A stretch of DNA of 64,000 nt from JAXLWB01 sp046328715 (GTDB taxonomy: Bacteria; Chloroflexota; Anaerolineae; Caldilineales; Caldilineaceae). The translations under genes and the position numbers were made by a program. Position 1 is the first letter of the stretch; each line of letters begins with the position of its first letter. The notes under the pieces are model-generated. The model was not told the DNA's origin. It made no database searches and saw nothing but the letters and a program-made list of their open reading frames with translations. Shown here one piece after another: positions 6,007-15,143 of the stretch. The stretch spans positions 186,001 through 250,000 of the forward strand of contig JAXLWB010000005.1 of the NCBI GenBank assembly GCA_046328715.1, read 5' to 3'.

Positions 6007-8448
6007 TCACTCGCCGAACATCTCGGTGATGTCGAAACCGCGCGCCTTCATGCGTTCCAGAAATTCCACACTCGGACGACGCTTGCGCCAACTCTCCTGT
6101 TGACTGTCCGTGGCGGCGTGTCGCTGCCAATCGAAGATTGGGGTGGCGGTTGGGTTTTCCCATTGGCGTTTGAGCACCTCGGCAATTTGCACCACACGAC
6201 GGCGGCCATCTGGCAGGCGATTGACCTGTACAATTAGGTCGAGCGCTCCGACGATCTGATTGCGCACGGTGTGGGCTGCCAACTCGTTACCCGCCCAGGC
6301 CGCCATCGTCTCCAAACGGTAGAAGGCATCCTGCGCCGTGTTGGCGTGAATCGTCGTCATCGAACCTTCGTGGCCGGTGTTCATCGCCTGGAGCATGTCG
6401 AGCGCCTCAGCCCCGCGCACCTCGCCGACGATGATACGGTCGGGACGCATACGCAGCGCATTGATCACCAGATCCCGGATCGTCACCCGACCCTCGCCAA
6501 ATTCGTCGGCCGAACGGGCTTCGAGCCGAATCCAGTGGTCATGCTGAAGCTGCAACTCGGCTACATCCTCAATCGTGATGATGCGCTCTTCGTGATACTC
6601 GTTGGCGAGCAAGCTTTCGACGTCGACGATAAAACTTGAAAGTGCGTTGAGCAAGGTCGTCTTGCCCGAGCCAGTGCCGCCCGAAATGAGGATGTTGAGC
6701 CGCGCTCGCACACAGGCACGCAGAAAGTGCATCATCTCCTGCGAAAACGAGCCGCTCTCTAACAGATCTTCGATGCGTAGCGGATCCTCGGGAAATTTGC
6801 GGATGGTCAGTACTGGGCTGCCGGTGCGTGACACAGGCGGAATAACGACATTGAGGCGATGACCATTGGGCAGACGTGCATCGACCATCGGGTGCTGTTC
6901 ATCCAAACGCTTGCCCAGCGGTGCGATAAAGCTGTTGATCATGCTCAGCAGATGGGCCTGTGACTCGAAGACAAGGTTCGCCGGTTGAATCCCCACTTTG
7001 CGCCGCTCGATGCGGGTATCGTCCAGCGCATTGATCATGATTTCTGTCACATCCTTGTCATCCAGCAGTGCCTGGAAGGCCGGGACGGAAAACTCCGGTT
7101 GGAAGAACTTGGGCGTGAGATGAGTCATACCCTTGGCTTGTAGGCGGATGAGCTTGGAGGGCTGCACCCCGGTCGAGTCAAAGCGCCCGCTGACATTACC
7201 CGTCGCCAGATCGGTTGAGAAGAGATCGAAGCGGAAAAGGTCGCGCAGCACCAGTTCCTCGTGGCGCAGTTCGCGCACTTCGCTGATCGCCGCAATCTTA
7301 CGCCCGTTGGGGTAACGTACGATCTGCACCACAATGTCGATTGCGCTGACAATCTGCTCGCGGATGGCAGTCAAGGGCAAGGAATCGCCGCCCTCCGCCC
7401 ACATCACCATCGTTTCGATACGACGCAGCGCATCTTCGGCGGAGTTGGCGTGAATGGTTGTCATCGAACCTTCGTGGCCGGTGTTCATGGCTTGCAACAT
7501 GTCGAGTGCCTCCGCCCCACGCACCTCGCCGACGATGATACGGTCGGGGCGCATGCGCAACGCATTGCGTACAAGGTTGCGAATGGTCACTTCGCCTTTG
7601 CCTTGCATATTGGGCGGTCGGGTTTCCATGCGTACCACGTGCAGGCCCGAAATCTCGTGGAACTTCAACTCCGCCGAATCTTCCACGGTCACGACCCGTT
7701 CTTCATTGCCGATAAAGCCACCCAGCGCGTTGAGCAGCGTCGTCTTGCCGGCACCTGTGCCGCCAGAGACCAGAATATTCATGCGTGCCTTAACACAGGC
7801 TTCGAGGAAGGTCGCCATGCGTGAGGTCAGTGAGTCGCGTTGAACCAACTGTTCGAGACTAAAGGGGTTGCGCTGAAATTTACGCACGGTCATCAACGGC
7901 CCATCCAGGCTGAGCGGCGGGATGACAACATTGATACGGCTGCCATCTTCCAGGCGGGCATCGACCATCGGGCTGGCCTCGTCGACCCGTCGTCCCGCCC
8001 GCGAGACGACACGGTCGATGATGTTACGCAGATGGTCTTCGTTTTGGAAACCCGTCTCACTTTCCCGCACCAATTTACCGTCGCGCTCGATGTAGATCTC
8101 GTTGGAACCGTTAACCATGATTTCCGAAATCGAGCTGTCCTTGACCAGGTTGGAGAGCGGTCCATAGCCCAGTGCCTCGTTGAGGATGTAGAGTACAATC
8201 TGTTTCTTCTGACCGTAGGGAATTTGGTCGATGCTGGAGGCCATCAATTCGTCGAGCGTCTCTTCGATGCGTACGCGGCGCACTGCCTCCGGCATGCGGT
8301 TGAACTCGTCGAGATTGACCGTCTGCAAGAAGCGGTCCTGCCATTGGCGGGCCAGGTGAGCCACCTGTTCATCCATCGCCGAGAGTGAGCCGTTACTTTG
8401 GCCGCCCAAGGGCTGGGTTAATGGCGTCCATTTGTGAGTTGTACTCAT
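6007..8448 (-). CDS. Tandem TadA/CpaF-type pilus assembly ATPase (two ATPase modules fused)
   Basis: This 813-residue protein is about twice the usual TadA length because it holds two complete CpaF/VirB11-type ATPase modules. Module 1 (about 60-420) has Walker A GGTGAGKTT (229-237), Walker B-like RPDRIIVGEVRG (300-311) and the box MNTGHEGSMTTIHAN (321-335). Module 2 (about 450-760) has GGTGSGKTT (590-598), RPDRIIVGEVRG (668-679) and the same His-box (689-703). Both look catalytically intact. Such ATPases form hexamers and power pilus extension. A fusion could build a pseudo-hexamer from three chains. The start has a GAGGTG site that includes the stop of the prepilin peptidase gene 4 bases upstream, so translation is coupled. 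Confidence 0.9.
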   Translation of the reverse strand: MSTTHKWTPLTQPLGGQSNGSLSAMDEQVAHLARQWQDRFLQTVNLDEFNRMPEAVRRVRIEETLDELMASSIDQIPYGQKKQIVLYILNEALGYGPLSNLVKDSSISEIMVNGSNEIYIERDGKLVRESETGFQNEDHLRNIIDRVVSRAGRRVDEASPMVDARLEDGSRINVVIPPLSLDGPLMTVRKFQRNPFSLEQLVQRDSLTSRMATFLEACVKARMNILVSGGTGAGKTTLLNALGGFIGNEERVVTVEDSAELKFHEISGLHVVRMETRPPNMQGKGEVTIRNLVRNALRMRPDRIIVGEVRGAEALDMLQAMNTGHEGSMTTIHANSAEDALRRIETMVMWAEGGDSLPLTAIREQIVSAIDIVVQIVRYPNGRKIAAISEVRELRHEELVLRDLFRFDLFSTDLATGNVSGRFDSTGVQPSKLIRLQAKGMTHLTPKFFQPEFSVPAFQALLDDKDVTEIMINALDDTRIERRKVGIQPANLVFESQAHLLSMINSFIAPLGKRLDEQHPMVDARLPNGHRLNVVIPPVSRTGSPVLTIRKFPEDPLRIEDLLESGSFSQEMMHFLRACVRARLNILISGGTGSGKTTLLNALSSFIVDVESLLANEYHEERIITIEDVAELQLQHDHWIRLEARSADEFGEGRVTIRDLVINALRMRPDRIIVGEVRGAEALDMLQAMNTGHEGSMTTIHANTAQDAFYRLETMAAWAGNELAAHTVRNQIVGALDLIVQVNRLPDGRRRVVQIAEVLKRQWENPTATPIFDWQRHAATDSQQESWRKRRPSVEFLERMKARGFDITEMFGE

Positions 8449-8452
8449 GCTT

Positions 8453-8914
8453 TCACCTCAAGATTTTGACCAACAAAAAGAGCGAAAATGCCAGCGCCAG
8501 GTAAGGGCCAAAGGGAATCGTGTCGCTCCAACGCAGCCGCTTGCCAATCAGTCGGGGTAGTTGAATGAGCAACGCCAGGAAGAGTGCCAGCAACACAGCG
8601 TAAATGCTGTCGCTCCAACCGAGCAGCAGACCGCCGATCATTGCCAGTTTGACATCGCCCATGCCTGCCTTCTTGGCTCCGCCGATCAGCCGCGGCACGA
8701 AAAAAACTAACCCCGCTAACAACATGCCCCACAACGCATCAGGCCATTGCCCAGCCAGAAAGGTGACGCCCAACGAAATCAGCAACGCCGGGTAGGTTGC
8801 CTGATTGGGGATGCGTCGTGTGCGAGCATCGACCCAGGCACAGTAGGCAAAGATCACAATGGCAATGCCATACCAGCCGTAGAGCAGCCAGGTGGTGAGA
8901 AATGGATTGTTCAT
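8453..8914 (-). CDS. Prepilin peptidase (TadV/CpaA type, A24)
   Basis: This 153-residue polytopic membrane protein has the two catalytic aspartates of type IV prepilin peptidases: Asp29 in CAWVDARTRRIPN and Asp87 in the GMGD motif (84-87). It lacks the N-terminal methyltransferase domain, as is usual for TadV/CpaA. It should cleave the Flp pilins, pseudopilins and the pilin-toxin of this locus after the Gly of their EE(D/E)G motif. The start at 8914 is chosen because its ATG overlaps the TGA of the histidine kinase gene (ATGA), and the 6-residue upstream extension is not needed. Confidence 0.88.
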   Translation of the reverse strand: MNNPFLTTWLLYGWYGIAIVIFAYCAWVDARTRRIPNQATYPALLISLGVTFLAGQWPDALWGMLLAGLVFFVPRLIGGAKKAGMGDVKLAMIGGLLLGWSDSIYAVLLALFLALLIQLPRLIGKRLRWSDTIPFGPYLALAFSLFLLVKILR

Positions 8915-10383
8915 CGGGGCAACTCTCCACACTCCTGCGCTGGAAAGTGCATACGAAAGATCGTTCCCAAGTTGGGTTGGCTTTCCACCGAGATTTTGCC
9001 TTCCAGCGTGTTGACAATATCGGCCACAATCGCCAATCCCAAGCCTCGATGCGGCTGATGCACTTCATCGGCCTTGCTTCCACCCGTTGTGACCCCGGGC
9101 TGAAAGATCGTCGGCAGCAGTTCGGGGGCAATGCCGACGCCGTTATCCTTCACCTGGAGTTCGATGGCGGGCTGTTGCGTTTCGGGACAAAGCTGTGTTG
9201 CCAATGTCACTTCGATGGCCGTTGCCTTGCCGTGTGCCAGAGCGTTATCAAACAGATTGCCGAGAAGCTGCAGCAGGCGTGTCCGTTCGGCACGGATACA
9301 AACCGGCGAGCCAGCCGTTCGATTGGCAAAACAAAAGTTCAGCTTGCGTCCCCGGTAGCGGGCCTGGTAGTAGCTCACGACACGTTCGATCACGCCGCCT
9401 AGTTCAATTGTCGGTCGTTTTTCGACAGGCAACAGCGCCAGCTTCTGATGGACGACGTACTTCATATCTTCGAGCAGGCGGCGCACCTGTTCGGTTGCAT
9501 CGTAGACTGTTTCCCAGTCGCGCTGGTCGAGTTCAGTTAGCGAGTCGTCGATGTTGATGTTGGAGATCATGCTGATCGTCGCCAATGGGCTGCTGATGTC
9601 GTGCGAAATGCGGTCGACCAGCAATTTTCGCTGACTTTCATATTGGCCGAGAGTCTCCTTCATCTGTAGGATAGACAAGCCGAGCTGCTGAAATTCGCCC
9701 GTGAGTTTGGTGAGCTGATGGTTCTGTTCTGGTTGCGGCTCGACAATTTCACTGGTCAACTGTAGCAGCGGGTGAATATTGCGCCTTGAATAACTGCGCA
9801 GATAGACCCCACTGACGCCAATCAGCGCCAAGGTGCCCAGAATTCCGGCCAAAAGACGTTGCTGCAAGGCAGATTGCAAGGTCTTCTGTAGGGCCAGATC
9901 AACCGCCATCGCTTGCCAGCCGATCTGCCGACCATTCAACTGAATAGGCGCTATCAGGTAGGGAGAATCCTCGATTGCTGAGTTGACATAGATCTTGCTG
10001 TTAGACGAGTTGAGTGCACTCTGGGTTGGGAGCGTAAGCGAGATAGGCAACGTGCTACTCAGACTTGCCGCTTGACGGAGCCGTTGCAAATCGTAGGTTG
10101 CGACATCAGCTGCTAGCTGCAAGGTGTGCATTTCGGACGCATAGTGCTGCAAGTTGGTTAGGTCGGTCTCGGAGCGATTCAGGACGACACCGGCTTTGCT
10201 CATGGCGTTCTGCAAAGAGCGCGCGCTCTGACGCTGCAAAATGATCGGCAGATCACTTTGCAGATAGCTCATCACTGAACTCTGTAGATAGATGAGTGCA
10301 CCCAGAAAAATCAGCGCAAAGAGCAGCGTGATGCGTACTGGTAGCAAGTCAAGTTGGTGCCGAAGCGCCCGTAGAATCATCAT
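8911..10383 (-). CDS. Membrane sensor histidine kinase
   Basis: This 490-residue sensor has membrane helices at about 17-35 and 178-196 with a 140-residue extracytoplasmic domain between them. A HAMP-like linker, a HisKA domain (RISHDISSPLAT, His261) and a HATPase domain follow (N-box LFDNALAHG near 377-385, DNGVGIAPE, HRGLGLAIV). It would autophosphorylate and pass phosphate to the response regulator encoded just upstream at 10402-11172. Being inside the Tad operon and overlapping the prepilin peptidase gene by 4 bases, it probably links an outside signal to pilus production. The ligand is unknown. Confidence 0.88.
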   Translation of the reverse strand: MMILRALRHQLDLLPVRITLLFALIFLGALIYLQSSVMSYLQSDLPIILQRQSARSLQNAMSKAGVVLNRSETDLTNLQHYASEMHTLQLAADVATYDLQRLRQAASLSSTLPISLTLPTQSALNSSNSKIYVNSAIEDSPYLIAPIQLNGRQIGWQAMAVDLALQKTLQSALQQRLLAGILGTLALIGVSGVYLRSYSRRNIHPLLQLTSEIVEPQPEQNHQLTKLTGEFQQLGLSILQMKETLGQYESQRKLLVDRISHDISSPLATISMISNINIDDSLTELDQRDWETVYDATEQVRRLLEDMKYVVHQKLALLPVEKRPTIELGGVIERVVSYYQARYRGRKLNFCFANRTAGSPVCIRAERTRLLQLLGNLFDNALAHGKATAIEVTLATQLCPETQQPAIELQVKDNGVGIAPELLPTIFQPGVTTGGSKADEVHQPHRGLGLAIVADIVNTLEGKISVESQPNLGTIFRMHFPAQECGELPR

Positions 10384-10401
10384 GGAATATCAACTGCAAT
10401 A

Positions 10402-11172
10402 CTACGAATTTGCCAGAAAGTAGCCTGCGCCATACTTGGCCTGGATCAGGTTGGCTGCTGGAGTTGGCTCCAGTTTTTTGCGCAGGCGGTCAATACAACG
10501 ATCGACCATGCGTGTTGTCTCGTCGCCATTGGCATAGTTCCAGACCTCGCGTAATAGCACAGAACGCTCCTGCGGAATGCCGGGATGGCGGGCCAACCAG
10601 TAGAGCAGGTCAAACTCCAACGACGATAGATCAAGTTCGACTGCGCCTGCCGTCACCCGTCGCTCATTTGGAAAAACCGTCAATGCCGCAATGCGCAACA
10701 CCGCAGGTGGCTCTGCATCCTGCGCCGTACTTCCCCGCTGCAACAGCGAACGTAACCGAGCCACCAGGAGCCGAGTGTCCAACTCGTGCTTCGAGAAGTA
10801 GAGATCGCGTTTTACCATGTACTCATCACTGCCCGCCTCAAAGCCAGCGATTTGATCGTCGTACTGTCCCTTGGCCGTGAGCATCAGAATTGGAACGTCG
10901 GCAAAGTCGGCTGCACGCAAGGCATATTCGCCAGTCCAGCCACCGTTGCGCAGGAGACGACAGAGGTCATAACCGTTACGTGACGCTTGCAGGTCCACAT
11001 CGAGAAGGATGGCATCGGGATGCTGGGTGCGCAGCCATTGCAGACCCTCCTCGGGCGTGGTGAAGTGGTGAACTGTATAGCCAGCACGCGTCAACTGGCG
11101 GCTCAGCGATTCTCCGAGAATGGCATCATCATCGATGTAGAGTAGGTGCAAAGGGTTCTGTTCACTGGTCAT
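10402..11172 (-). CDS. OmpR/PhoB-family response regulator
   Basis: This 256-residue protein has an N-terminal receiver domain with acidic pocket DDD (14-16), phospho-acceptor Asp58 (DAILLDVDL) and a downstream Lys (YMVKRD), and a C-terminal winged-helix DNA-binding domain (ALTVFPNERRVTAGAVEL through RCIDRLRKKL). The receiver is longer than usual: about 12 extra residues (GGWTGEYALRAADFA) lie before the fourth strand. It is 18 bases upstream of the histidine kinase gene and is its likely partner. Target promoters are unknown. The Tad operon itself is a reasonable guess. Confidence 0.88.
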   Translation of the reverse strand: MTSEQNPLHLLYIDDDAILGESLSRQLTRAGYTVHHFTTPEEGLQWLRTQHPDAILLDVDLQASRNGYDLCRLLRNGGWTGEYALRAADFADVPILMLTAKGQYDDQIAGFEAGSDEYMVKRDLYFSKHELDTRLLVARLRSLLQRGSTAQDAEPPAVLRIAALTVFPNERRVTAGAVELDLSSLEFDLLYWLARHPGIPQERSVLLREVWNYANGDETTRMVDRCIDRLRKKLEPTPAANLIQAKYGAGYFLANS

Positions 11173-11183
11173 AGGCTAGCCTT

Positions 11184-11222
11184 CGATTGCGAAATTCGGA
11201 TTGCGATTGTGGATTGGGCGAG
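11184..11222. repeat. Degenerate heptamer array
   Basis: Several GATTG-centred units about 7 bases apart (GATTGCGA, GATTGCGA, GATTGTG, GATTGGG) fill the 76-base gap between the phosphatase and response-regulator genes. This is a half-array without a clear inverted partner. It marks the border between the phosphorylation module and the two-component module. Confidence 0.35.
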
Positions 11223-11248
11223 TCGCCGGTCGTTGCCAGCGATTGCTT

Positions 11249-13246
11249 TTATCCTCCTTCTCCTTCATTGGCTTCGGTTGTGACCGTTGCGGCTGGTGGA
11301 GGAGGCCCGCCATCGGGCGGGGGTGGGTTGGTGGCAGTTGGATCGACATGAACCGGTTCGGATGTTGGTTCAACCGTAGGCAGATCGGTCGGTTGCGCTG
11401 TGGCCGCAGGCTGTTCGGTTGCAGCCGCCTGATTGTTGCCGTTGTCGCCACCGCCGCCTTCTAGCCGAAAGCGCCAGCCTGGATTGAGTAGGTGATAGCG
11501 CTGCAACGGATTCTGACGATCAACCAGGAAGACGCTCCAGTGATATTCCTTGCCAAATTGCAATCGATCGGGCAATTGTCCAATCGCTCGATCAAAGTCA
11601 ACGGCCACCTCGCTGGCCGCCGTTGCTCCCCCACTGGGATTGAAGGGCTGTTCCCCTTCGGCCCACAAGACTAACTCATAGAGATAGGCCGACGAGAGTG
11701 TGAAGTTGTCGGCCTGCCAGCGAAAGAGTTGCCGCCCGCGCAATGTGCCATCTAAGGGGCTGAGCAGCGAAACATGCCAGGTGGACATGTCAGCTCCCGT
11801 TTGTTCGTTGCCAGGCGTTTTGCTGCTTCGCTCGGATAACGGTGTTGACAACGCAGTCGTCGGCTCTTCGACGATCGTCACCTTCGTTGCGGTCGGTCGT
11901 GGCGTTCGGGTAAAGGTTGGCACAACAGGTGTTGGCGTCGGGCGTCGTGTCGAGGTGGCGCGCAAGGTTGGCGTCGCAAGTGCTCCCGATGTGGTCGGCG
12001 TGTCGGTGGCATCCGCTAGGAGCGCCGCCTCTTGTGTTGGTACCGCTTCTGTTGCCGGAGCCTCCTCAGTGGAAGTGGTCAGAAATGGTGCTTCTGGAAG
12101 CGCTGGTTCGCTTGTTTCGGTAGGCAGCAGCGTGGCTGTCTCCGGGATGGGTGTGGCTGTGGCTGAAGGTGTTGTGATCACTGGGACATCTATTTGTGTA
12201 GGTGGCTTTATTGCTACGGCAGCCGCATTCGTCGACTGTTGACTGATAGCGCTGTTCGTCGAGGCGGAGCCTCCATCGGCGGTAAAAGCCGAGCGCAAGG
12301 GAGATAGCCAGAAGCCGATGAGCAGTAACAGGAGCAGTGGCACGGCCAGTTTTTGCAAACGGTTTGTTTCCAATGCTGCAGTGAAACCCTCCTCGGGCAT
12401 AACGAGCACGAGGGCGGTGATGTTGTCAGTCTCTTCCTGTTGCAAGGCGGCAGCAATCAGTGCCTGAACGGCACTCTGCGGTCGGCGACGATGACGAGTG
12501 ACGAGGTCGCACAGTTCGCCATCGCTCACTTGGTTACTTAGCCCATCAGAACAGAGCAAGAGGGCGTCGCCTGGCTGTAACTGAATGTAGTTGACTCGCT
12601 GCGTTGAATGATCAGAACTCGATGGCGCAAAAAAGCGCGTTTCCACTTTGAAATTGTGTGCCGAGCCCAAGTGGTTGAGCAAGGTATGGCGATTGGGATG
12701 CACTTTCGCTTCTTCTTCGGTGAGCCGTCCCGCATCGACGGCATCCTGCACCCAAGTGTGGTCGCGCGTTAGTTGGGTAATGCCACGATTGCGAATCAGG
12801 TAAGCACGACTGTCCCCCGCATAGCCGACATAAAGTCGCCAGCCATCGACGACCGCAACGATCAGGGTGGTGCTCATCCCTTTCATCTCGGCCTGTTGCG
12901 TCCCTGCGGTCATGATTTCGCGATTGACACTAGCAAATAGATCCTCTAGAACGTTGTTCCAGGCAGCAGTCTGACCTTGTGATGTGGGTACTGGCATCTG
13001 TCGCAATGTACGCTGAATAGTTTCGATGGCGATGGTGCTGGCGTCCGCGCCGGCTGCCTGGCCGGTAACTCCATCGGCGACGGCGCAAACATAGACCGAC
13101 TGCTCAGGTGCGGCGGCCCAGTCGCTTAGGTTGCCTGCACCGATGCGGAAGTGGCACTTACGATCCTCATTCGCCTTGCCCCCTTTGCCGGGGTTGCTAT
13201 CACTGGCGATCAGCGGGGCTCTGCGCAAACGAGATGATTGACTCAT
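11249..13246 (-). CDS. Membrane-anchored PP2C-type Ser/Thr phosphatase with extracellular Ig-like domain
   Basis: The cytoplasmic PP2C domain (about 10-285) keeps the metal-binding residues: NED (26-28), VADG (Asp58), GDSR (Asp145), CSDGL (Asp234) and TDN (Asp274). One membrane helix (about 300-318) and a roughly 200-residue Thr/Pro/Ser-rich stalk follow. A beta-sandwich-like domain (SPLDGTLRGRQLFRW to HLLNPGWRFRLE) and a low-complexity tail end the protein. The same outer domain style is present in the kinase encoded next to it, so the two may meet the same extracellular partner. The start at 13246 gives MSQSS, and the 5-residue longer version would need TTG. It probably reverses phosphorylation by that kinase, as PppA does for PpkA in type VI secretion. 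Confidence 0.85.
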   Translation of the reverse strand: MSQSSRLRRAPLIASDSNPGKGGKANEDRKCHFRIGAGNLSDWAAAPEQSVYVCAVADGVTGQAAGADASTIAIETIQRTLRQMPVPTSQGQTAAWNNVLEDLFASVNREIMTAGTQQAEMKGMSTTLIVAVVDGWRLYVGYAGDSRAYLIRNRGITQLTRDHTWVQDAVDAGRLTEEEAKVHPNRHTLLNHLGSAHNFKVETRFFAPSSSDHSTQRVNYIQLQPGDALLLCSDGLSNQVSDGELCDLVTRHRRRPQSAVQALIAAALQQEETDNITALVLVMPEEGFTAALETNRLQKLAVPLLLLLLIGFWLSPLRSAFTADGGSASTNSAISQQSTNAAAVAIKPPTQIDVPVITTPSATATPIPETATLLPTETSEPALPEAPFLTTSTEEAPATEAVPTQEAALLADATDTPTTSGALATPTLRATSTRRPTPTPVVPTFTRTPRPTATKVTIVEEPTTALSTPLSERSSKTPGNEQTGADMSTWHVSLLSPLDGTLRGRQLFRWQADNFTLSSAYLYELVLWAEGEQPFNPSGGATAASEVAVDFDRAIGQLPDRLQFGKEYHWSVFLVDRQNPLQRYHLLNPGWRFRLEGGGGDNGNNQAAATEQPAATAQPTDLPTVEPTSEPVHVDPTATNPPPPDGGPPPPAATVTTEANEGEGG

Positions 13247-13250
13247 AATA

Positions 13251-15143
13251 TTACTCAGCAAATGTAAATGAACGCGCTTCGCTCACCCACTCGATCAAGC
13301 GCCCATTGCGGTCAACGACTCGCACCGCCCATAGATAGGTAATTCCACTTTTGAGCCGATCCGGATGAAATTCATGATACTTGGCCAGGTTGATCGAAAC
13401 CTGTTGACTCTTGCTTGCCTGTTCCAATCCGAAGGCCGTGACCCGGTCTGTGCCTTGTTGCCAGAACGCCACCTCAAAGAACTCATTCGCCCCTAGCGCA
13501 AAGGGCGCACTCCAGGCAAAGAGGGCCGACCCACGAAAGCTGTTGTTGGCGTCTGGGGCCGTGAGTTGTACCTGACGCTGAGTGCGTGTGGGCCGACTTT
13601 GGGCACGGGGCGTCGTTACTAGGATCGTTGCCGTCGCCGTTGCTGTATCGGTTGGCGGCGGTGTTGGTGTCGCTAGGCGTGTCGATGTCGGTTTGAGGGT
13701 CGGTTTTCCTGGTGGCTTGGCGGCTTGGGTTGGCGTGATGGTGCCACTGATCGGTTTGGTGGCAGTTACAGTCGCTGTACTCAAAGGTGCCAAAGTCGGT
13801 GCTGGAACTGATTTCGAGATTGCCAACGTTGGAGTCAGGGAAACTGCACCGCTAATCACCACACTTTTGCTCAAAGTCCCATTGTTGGAGATCCCCGTCG
13901 CTTGGGTGATGGCACGGCTACCCGTGATCGATTGGGTTGCGCTGAGGGCGGCACTGACTGCCAGTGTTGGCGTTGGCGGTGGGGGCAATGTCAGCGTTAC
14001 GGTGGATGTCGAGGTTGTCAGCGGCGAAACGACCTGCGCCACCTCGGCAACGGTGGGCGTGCGTGTCGGCAGTTTGGTGCGCGATGGCTCATTCGATGGC
14101 AACGGCGAAGCGGTTGAAAACATCGCCCAAGCTAGCAGCGCCAACAGGGCAGGAACGGCTCCCAACAGCCAACGCCACCTTGTCGGTCGGGGCGCTTCTA
14201 CTTGCAGACTGTTGAGGATCGCTTCTAACTCCTGTCCAATCTGTTGCGCATCAGGCCGTTGCGCTGGCTCGACATGGATCATGTGCAGGATCAGGTTCGA
14301 CAGTTGCTCGGTAAGTTTGGCACGCTGGCGGGGCAAGATCGCTGGGTCACGCTGCAAATGGGCGGGTGTGATCGCTCCAAGCCCACCTTTTTCGGTATTC
14401 GGATGCTGACCTGTGATCAGATAATGCAAAATGCAGCCCAGCGGGTAAATATCCATCGATGGATGAATCTTCAAGCGTATCCGCTGCTCGCGTGCATGTT
14501 CACATTCGGGTGCAAGCCAGGCGCTCGCCCCACCGATGTAATGCTCCTCGTCCTGGGCTCTGGCAATCCCAAAATCGATCAGCACAGGACGGACCAGTTC
14601 CAACGGTGTCTTGCTGCCCAGTGGCTGCTGGAAGACGATATTGTCTGGCTTGATATCGAGATGGACACAGCGATGGCCGTGGACAAAGGCCAATGCGCGT
14701 GCTAACTGCATGACGATGTGCAGACTTTGGCGCACGCTGAGCAATTGTGACGTGAGATTGGCCTTGAGTGAGCCGCCAGCGAGATAATCAAGCACGATAA
14801 ACCAGGGATTGTTGGGATCCTGGGTGCGTGCAATAAAGACAGGTTTGTCTCCGGTATAGACGACGGGCAGAATGCGCACGATGCCGGGATGACTTTGGCG
14901 CTCGTGCAAGCGGCGCAACCAGTTCTGTTCGTTTTCGATTGCATTCTGATTGGCCGTGAATGTCTCGGTGCGGAATCGTAGGGCAATTTTGAGCACAACC
15001 CGGCTGCCGGCTTGCTGTTGATTGGCGCGTTGCGTCTCCGCCAACCAGGTCTGCGACATGTGGGTTTCCTCGATCTTGCGTACGATGCGGAAGGGATAGG
15101 CACTGACATTCGGTAACTGCTCACTCATAAGGGTTCTACTCAT
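13251..15143 (-). CDS. Membrane Ser/Thr protein kinase with extracellular Ig-like domain
   Basis: This 630-residue protein has a Hanks-type kinase domain (about 18-310) that looks active: Lys52 in VVLKIAL, HLDIKPDN (catalytic Asp163) and DFG (190-192). A membrane helix (325-343), a long Thr/Pro/Ala-rich stalk and a C-terminal beta-sandwich-like domain (ITYLWAVRVVDRNGR) follow. It lies between the VWA-FHA and PP2C genes, forming a kinase-phosphatase-FHA module at the head of the Tad locus. The ATG at 15128 (MSEQ) is an equally possible start. The chosen one overlaps the previous gene by 8 bases. Neither has a strong ribosome-binding site. Confidence 0.87.
   Translation of the reverse strand: MSRTLMSEQLPNVSAYPFRIVRKIEETHMSQTWLAETQRANQQQAGSRVVLKIALRFRTETFTANQNAIENEQNWLRRLHERQSHPGIVRILPVVYTGDKPVFIARTQDPNNPWFIVLDYLAGGSLKANLTSQLLSVRQSLHIVMQLARALAFVHGHRCVHLDIKPDNIVFQQPLGSKTPLELVRPVLIDFGIARAQDEEHYIGGASAWLAPECEHAREQRIRLKIHPSMDIYPLGCILHYLITGQHPNTEKGGLGAITPAHLQRDPAILPRQRAKLTEQLSNLILHMIHVEPAQRPDAQQIGQELEAILNSLQVEAPRPTRWRWLLGAVPALLALLAWAMFSTASPLPSNEPSRTKLPTRTPTVAEVAQVVSPLTTSTSTVTLTLPPPPTPTLAVSAALSATQSITGSRAITQATGISNNGTLSKSVVISGAVSLTPTLAISKSVPAPTLAPLSTATVTATKPISGTITPTQAAKPPGKPTLKPTSTRLATPTPPPTDTATATATILVTTPRAQSRPTRTQRQVQLTAPDANNSFRGSALFAWSAPFALGANEFFEVAFWQQGTDRVTAFGLEQASKSQQVSINLAKYHEFHPDRLKSGITYLWAVRVVDRNGRLIEWVSEARSFTFAE

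Noticed and set aside
7261..7824. A 187-codon plus-strand frame in the TadA-like gene
   Set aside because: It is antisense to the first ATPase module, and the second module yields a similar antisense frame (6271-6639). Both come from the same conserved codons.
6007..8448. The TadA-like double ATPase considered as an assembly artefact from collapsed copies
   Set aside because: The two halves differ clearly in sequence outside the motifs and are in one frame, so they are not duplicate reads of the same gene.
13582..14409. A 275-codon frame on the plus strand rich in Val and Gly
   Set aside because: It is the antisense of the Thr/Pro-rich stalk of the membrane kinase. The repetitive Val/Gly pattern is explained by the reverse complement of Thr and Pro codons.
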